Of a stretch of 33,272 bases of DNA, positions 32,080 to 33,272 are shown piece by piece (the stretch's first letter is position 1; the number at the start of each line of letters is the position of its first letter). The notes beneath the pieces were generated by a model. The model was not told where the DNA came from and did no database searches. It saw nothing but the letters and a program-made list of their open reading frames with translations. The DNA is taken from contig JALOBO010000014.1 in NCBI GenBank assembly GCA_023228225.1, positions 1 to 33,272 on the forward strand, in the 5' to 3' direction. A program made the translations under genes and the position numbers. The stretch comes from Clostridia bacterium (GTDB lineage Bacteria; Bacillota; Clostridia; Christensenellales; UBA1242).

Positions 32080-33272
32080 TAGAATAATGTTTTAGCAAGT
32101 AAGTCACCAACATTAGGTATTGGTTTATCAGCCATTGGTTTATTTGCGGCTTTAGGTTTTGTTTTGCCACCAAGATTTTTGAATACATCAGCTTCAAATG
32201 ACATTGATTCTATTTCATATTCAGAATTTGCAAGTAACGTATGCATATCCCATTTTCCTAATCTTGGATAACCACCCGAACGAACGTTTAGATAATGTTC
32301 TTCAAATAATTTACGACATTTAGATGGAATTGTATCATCAGATAAATATACAAGAATTGTATTTCTGATGATTCGTTTTTTGATAAGTTCCGAATCGAAT
32401 TCTTTATTGTAGATGATTTTAATTTCATTAGAAATTTCTTTTGCGTGTTCTTCAAGATGTGTAACGTCAACGATCTTTCCTCTTGCTAACAATAATTCTT
32501 TTATTCTTGCAGCTGCTTTGTCTGTCATTTTATTATTAATGACTTTACCTGATTTTTGCGTTGTTTGCCAAGATACGATAGGCGGTACGTTATCACCGCC
32601 ATCACCCATTAAAATTTTACTGAATAATACATCCTCTGGGTCAAGTTCTTGTAATGCAGAATTTGCAATTACTTCTTTTATTGCATCTTTGTTATTTCCC
32701 ATAAATGAATCAGCATCAAATAATGAAACCTCATTTATTTTATGTAAAAAATCAAAGAAACCTGGTGCTGCAATAATTTTTCTGTCTGTTGATTTTATGT
32801 TGTAAACAACAATGAAATTATTACCGCTATGTTTAACTAGTTGAGATATATCACCATCACCTGTCATTATAACAACATCTTCACCATCATCAAATAATTT
32901 ATTTGCCCAATAGTACATCAAATCATCACCTTCACAACTGTCGATATTTGATGTGATACAGCCATGACTTTTCAAAATTTCGCCAAAATCGGCAAGACAT
33001 TTATTAAATGCTTTCCAATCGACAACAGATTCATCTTTTACTCGATTTGCTTTATAGCCTTCGTTTTCTTCAATATCAACATCTTTTCTCCATGAATGAT
33101 GGTCAATTGTAAATATGACTCTATCAGGTTTTCCTAATTGTCGAATGCCATATGCCATATCCATTGCAATTTTTCGCATGAACATGTTTCGGTCTTTTTC
33201 ATCTTTCAATTTAGGTTCTTTTCCTTGATGCGGATACACGTGCAATGATTTGTGAAAATGGTAATTGCCATC
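32079..33272 (-). CDS. 5'-3' exonuclease, T4 RNase H-like, 5' end cut by window edge
   Basis: The frame is open to the window edge: codons before the first possible start (TTG at 33245) read DGNYHFHKSL in frame, so the true start is outside. The family is FEN1/T4 RNase H (5'-nuclease). Metal-binding motifs are visible: FTIDHHSWRKDV (IDxxxxW-R), EGYKANR, DSCEGDDLMYYWA (ExDD), IMTGDGDISQLV (DGDxxQL) and KILMGDGGDNVPPI (GDxxDNxP). It should remove RNA primers and 5' flaps at Okazaki fragments. It overlaps the next gene by one base. At more than 398 residues it is longer than T4 RNase H (305). The family is secure; the start is unknown. Confidence 0.88.
   Translation of the reverse strand, partial: DGNYHFHKSLHVYPHQGKEPKLKDEKDRNMFMRKIAMDMAYGIRQLGKPDRVIFTIDHHSWRKDVDIEENEGYKANRVKDESVVDWKAFNKCLADFGEILKSHGCITSNIDSCEGDDLMYYWANKLFDDGEDVVIMTGDGDISQLVKHSGNNFIVVYNIKSTDRKIIAAPGFFDFLHKINEVSLFDADSFMGNNKDAIKEVIANSALQELDPEDVLFSKILMGDGGDNVPPIVSWQTTQKSGKVINNKMTDKAAARIKELLLARGKIVDVTHLEEHAKEISNEIKIIYNKEFDSELIKKRIIRNTILVYLSDDTIPSKCRKLFEEHYLNVRSGGYPRLGKWDMHTLLANSEYEIESMSFEADVFKNLGGKTKPKAANKPMADKPIPNVGDLLAKTLF

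Noticed and set aside
1..33272. tRNA genes, CRISPR arrays, insertion sequences
   Set aside because: No cloverleaf-like sequences, spaced direct repeats or transposase genes were recognised by reading; a tRNA scan was not possible here.

Overview
This window reads as part of an AT-rich, T4-like contractile-tailed phage (myovirus) that infects a Bacteroidota host. Every convincing gene is on the minus strand, so the text below runs from high to low coordinates. The T4-like assignment rests on a syntenic block: RNase H-type nuclease, possible clamp-loader small subunit, gp14-like neck protein, gp16-like small terminase, gp17 large terminase, gp18 sheath and gp19 tube. A Bacteroidota host is suggested by two tandem promoters matching the Bacteroidota pattern TTG-N20-TAnnTTTG, by a FISUMP-type domain, by the absence of clear Shine-Dalgarno sequences, and by a glycosyltransferase-like protein of a type I associate with Bacteroidota.

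Region 1 (33272-31282) holds replication-type genes. Region 2 (31217-20930) is the neck, packaging and tail-shaft block. Its highlight is a fractured terminase gene. The ATPase P-loop is interrupted exactly between GK and T by an atypically split intein. The N-half gene (28469-27975) and C-half gene (26846-24972) are separated by a free-standing Vsr-like (EDxHD-type) homing endonuclease gene. A functional terminase would require protein trans-splicing. Region 3 (20739-15721) holds a gp26-like hub protein, a small assembly protein and a 1251-residue tape measure protein with internal repeats. Region 4 (15710-11495) holds small genes, a guanylate-kinase-like protein, a gp55-like sigma factor behind the two host-type promoters, a PD-(D/E)XK nuclease and several unknowns. 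Region 5 (11488-10459) is a spanin-like protein and a four-helix membrane protein, possibly for lysis. Region 6 (10441-1) is baseplate and tail-fibre genes, including paralogous fibres, a circularly permuted FISUMP (C-type-lectin-like) protein and a putative glycosyltransferase.

Regulation appears to be two-tiered. Host-type promoters drive the phage sigma gene. A recurrent element GAATATATAA(A/T), resembling the T4 late promoter TATAAATA, sits about 16-37 nt before most structural gene starts. Strong stem-loop terminators follow the sheath and tube genes. No portal or capsid genes, tRNAs, CRISPR arrays, insertion sequences or reverse transcriptase were found. The first gene (1-1203) and the last (32079-33272) are cut by the window edges.
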